From Bacillus benzoevorans (GTDB lineage Bacteria > Bacillota > Bacilli > Bacillales > Cytobacillaceae), in NCBI RefSeq assembly GCF_014207535.1, contig NZ_JACHGK010000028.1, forward strand, positions 1 to 41,883: DNA of 41,883 nucleotides. Reading direction: 5' to 3'. The position numbers and the translations under genes are program-made. Numbering within the stretch: position 1 is the stretch's first letter; each line of letters opens with the position of its first letter. Positions 39,961 through 41,883 of this stretch are shown one piece after another. The notes under the pieces are model-generated. The model worked only from the letters and a program-made list of their open reading frames with translations. It was not told the origin of the DNA and did not search any database.

Positions 39961-41520
39961 ATGCAAAACATAGAAATTCGACTTTTAATAACCAGTGATA
40001 TCCATGGGTATGTCTTTCCAACATCATTTCGGGATCAGAAAGAAGAAAATCTAGGATTGGCCAAACTGGCGACGATCATAAAAGAGAAGCGGAAGGAAGG
40101 ACATGTCATATTAATCGATAATGGCGATTTTATCCAGGGAAGTCCACTTACCTTTTATCATCATAAATTTAGAGATAAGATGAAGAATCCAATGGTCACA
40201 GCAGCCAATTATTTGAAATACGATGCGGTGACGTTGGGCAATCACGAATTTAATTTCGGTCTGTCTGTCTTAAAGGATATAATGGTCCAATCCGAGTTCC
40301 CCTGGCTGTCAGCCAACATAATAAATGATGATGGGGGCTATTTAGGGACACCATATGTGGTCAAAGTTATTGCAGGTCTCCGGATCGTGCTTTTAGGTCT
40401 GACAACCCATTACGTACCCCATTGGGAAGAGTCTGTCCATATTGAAGGGCTTCAGTTTGAAGATGCTCTTCATTCTGCACAGAAATGGGTCAATTATATT
40501 CGCCGTCATGAAGAGATTGATTTGCTTATTGTCTGTTATCATGGTGGATTCGAGCGTGATTTGCAAACAGGGGAGCTAGTAGAAAAAGAGTCAGGGGAAA
40601 ATCAAGGCTATGCCATGTGCCGGGAACTTGAAGGGATCGATGTTCTCGTTACGGGCCACCAGCATCGGGAAATTGCGGAAAAGGTGCTGGGCAAAACTGT
40701 GATCCAACCGGGGACAAAAGGTTCTTGTCTTGGTGAAATTGTTATTACCGTTACAAAAGATGAGGAGCGCATCGTTTCGATCTCGCATGAACCTTCTCTA
40801 ATCTATGTTGATGATCAGGTACAGGCCGATGAGGAAGTATGCACGCAGCTTCGACCACTTTATGATGAAACAGAAGAGTGGCTGAATCGACCGATTGGTG
40901 TAGTTGAGGGTGATATGTATATTCATGATCCATTCCAAGCAAGGCTGAAGGAACATCCATATGTTGAATTTATCAATAGCGTACAGCTTCACGTTTCGGG
41001 AGCAGAAATTTCCTGTACAGCCCTTTTTCATAATAAACCGGGTGGATTTCTTAATCATGTAACGATGCGGCAAATTGTAGCAAATTATATTTACCCGAAT
41101 ACACTGAAGGTGATTGAATTAAGCGGCATGGATATAAAGGAAGCACTTGAACAGTCGGCAACATATTTTGCGCTGAAAGATGGGGAAATCAGTATCAATC
41201 CGAAATTTGAGTATCCAAAACAGCAGTATTATAACTACGATATGTGGGAAGGTATCGAATATGAATTGAAGATTTCTAATCCTATTGGAGAACGGGTTAC
41301 AAAGCTTCTCGTTAACGGCAAACCAATTGTTCCAGAAAGAAAGTTTACAGTCGTGATGAACAGCTACCGTGCTTCAGGAGCGGGGAATTTCCCAATGTTT
41401 CAAAATAAATCTGTCTTAAAAGAAATTCAAACTGATATGACAGAGTTAATAGCACAGCAGTTAATGGATAGGAAAATCATTCGCGCCGAATGTAATCATA
41501 ATTGGCGAGTGATCGTTTAA
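39961..41520 (+). CDS. Metallophosphoesterase / 5'-nucleotidase family protein
   Basis: A 519-residue protein of the UshA/YfkN 5'-nucleotidase family. The N-terminal metallophosphoesterase domain has all metal-binding motifs: SDIHGYV, DNGDFIQGSPL, TLGNHEFNFG, CYHGG and TGHQHRE. The C-terminal 5'-nucleotidase domain (about 330-519) includes VTMRQIVANYIYPNTLKVIE and NSYRASGAGNFPMF, typical substrate-stacking parts. It probably hydrolyses nucleotides or cyclic 2',3'-nucleotides; the substrate cannot be told. No signal peptide is visible, so it seems cytoplasmic, unlike UshA. AAAGGAGGG precedes ATG 39961; in-frame upstream codons overlap dgkB and the hairpin. Confidence 0.85.
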   Translation: MQNIEIRLLITSDIHGYVFPTSFRDQKEENLGLAKLATIIKEKRKEGHVILIDNGDFIQGSPLTFYHHKFRDKMKNPMVTAANYLKYDAVTLGNHEFNFGLSVLKDIMVQSEFPWLSANIINDDGGYLGTPYVVKVIAGLRIVLLGLTTHYVPHWEESVHIEGLQFEDALHSAQKWVNYIRRHEEIDLLIVCYHGGFERDLQTGELVEKESGENQGYAMCRELEGIDVLVTGHQHREIAEKVLGKTVIQPGTKGSCLGEIVITVTKDEERIVSISHEPSLIYVDDQVQADEEVCTQLRPLYDETEEWLNRPIGVVEGDMYIHDPFQARLKEHPYVEFINSVQLHVSGAEISCTALFHNKPGGFLNHVTMRQIVANYIYPNTLKVIELSGMDIKEALEQSATYFALKDGEISINPKFEYPKQQYYNYDMWEGIEYELKISNPIGERVTKLLVNGKPIVPERKFTVVMNSYRASGAGNFPMFQNKSVLKEIQTDMTELIAQQLMDRKIIRAECNHNWRVIV

Positions 41521-41523
41521 ATG

Positions 41524-41545
41524 GAGGGACAGTTCCTTGTCCCAT
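41524..41545 (+). repeat. Stop-proximal GGGAC repeat, copy 3
   Basis: GGGACA (41526-41531) pairs with TGTCCC (41538-41543), starting six bases after the stop codon. It is a shorter, more diverged relative of the copies at 28671 and 30971. Confidence 0.45.
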
Positions 41546-41617
41546 TTGCTCTGCTACCCTTTATCAGAGAAAAATTTCGTATTCTTGATATGATTAGAAA
41601 AAAACTTATAAAAGAAG

Positions 41618-41646
41618 TTGACTTCGATGAAGAGGGGTGGTATATT
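41618..41646 (+). promoter_or_regulatory. rRNA operon promoter P1
   Basis: TTGACT (41618-41623), a 17-base spacer and TATATT (41641-41646). Confidence 0.8.
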
Positions 41647-41700
41647 ATTACATGTCGCTGATACGAGAACAGTTTTAAAAAAAACAATCTCAAAAAACAG

Positions 41701-41729
41701 TTGACATCACACAAACGTGAAGATATAAT
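41701..41729 (+). promoter_or_regulatory. rRNA operon promoter P2
   Basis: A full consensus sigma-A promoter: TTGACA (41701-41706), 17-base spacer and TATAAT (41724-41729). The tandem arrangement with P1 is typical of Bacillus rrn operons. Confidence 0.9.
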
Positions 41730-41764
41730 AACAAAAGTCGCCAACGATTAACAGGCGAATAAAT

Positions 41765-41883
41765 TGTTCTTTGAAAACTAAACAAACAAAAACGTCAACG
41801 TTAATTCTAGTTGTGTTTAACAACAAAATTTATGAGCTAACTCATACTCTTTATCGCGATTAACGAACAGTAATATCCTTCGG
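41765..41883 (+). other. 16S rRNA leader with boxA antitermination site
   Basis: TGTTCTTTGAAAACTAAAC (from 41765) matches the boxA region of Bacillus rRNA leaders, bound by NusB/S10. The sequence ends ...TATCCTTCGG, so the 16S gene should begin at, or a few bases before, the window edge. No 16S core sequence is in the window. Confidence 0.85.

Overview
The window looks like chromosomal DNA of a low-GC Gram-positive bacterium of the family Bacillaceae. Gene order, ribosome binding sites (AGGAGG type), frequent TTG/GTG starts, a PurR/G-box controlled pur operon and the yerA-yerB-yerC-pcrB-pcrA-ligA-yerH and gatCAB-dgkB neighbourhoods all match the Bacillus type. The aceBA glyoxylate genes and the S-layer-type protein are not part of the Bacillus subtilis arrangement as I recall it, so a relative of the B. 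cereus/megaterium/Peribacillus-Mesobacillus kind is more likely. The genus cannot be fixed from this sequence alone.

Layout. 1-131: 3' end of a 5S rRNA gene and its terminator, the end of one rRNA operon. 132-870: a gene-poor stretch with a minus-strand terminator, an inverted repeat and a possible 36-residue ORF. 871-1065: yebG (NETI protein). 1136-1627: purE control region with two PurBoxes, a consensus promoter, a guanine-class riboswitch, its terminator and further leader hairpins. 1628-14836: the twelve-gene purine operon purEKBCSQLFMNHD, closed by a bidirectional terminator. 14921-15205 (minus): small DUF2892 membrane protein. 15349-18688: yerA, yerB, yerC. 18888-25367: pcrB, then pcrA-ligA-yerH with a LexA-type box at the pcrA promoter. 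25680-28665: aceB-aceA (glyoxylate shunt). 29089-30966: secreted SLH/Ig-like protein. 31212-31652: YueI-family protein. 31777-34978: gatCAB. 35128-36141: DUF3231 protein, convergent with putP (minus). 37820-38443 (minus): plsY. 38481-38664: MITE-like dispersed repeat. 38963-41520: dgkB and a 5'-nucleotidase-family phosphoesterase. 41618-41883: tandem promoters and boxA leader of a second rRNA operon.

How it works together. The pur genes encode the whole route from PRPP to IMP (PurF, D, N, SQL, M, K, E, C, B, H), with transcription controlled at initiation (PurR boxes) and by attenuation (riboswitch). PcrA, LigA and the LexA-like site form a DNA repair/replication unit. GatCAB makes Gln-tRNA(Gln) (and Asn-tRNA(Asn)) by transamidation. 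PlsY and DgkB are both phospholipid enzymes. Most of the window is conserved housekeeping DNA. I found no convincing new multi-gene system. The more interesting signals are non-coding: extra terminator-like structure in the purE leader, a structured and possibly IS605-derived element between pcrA and ligA, a MITE-like repeat, short repeats placed just after stop codons, and several uncharacterised operator-like palindromes.
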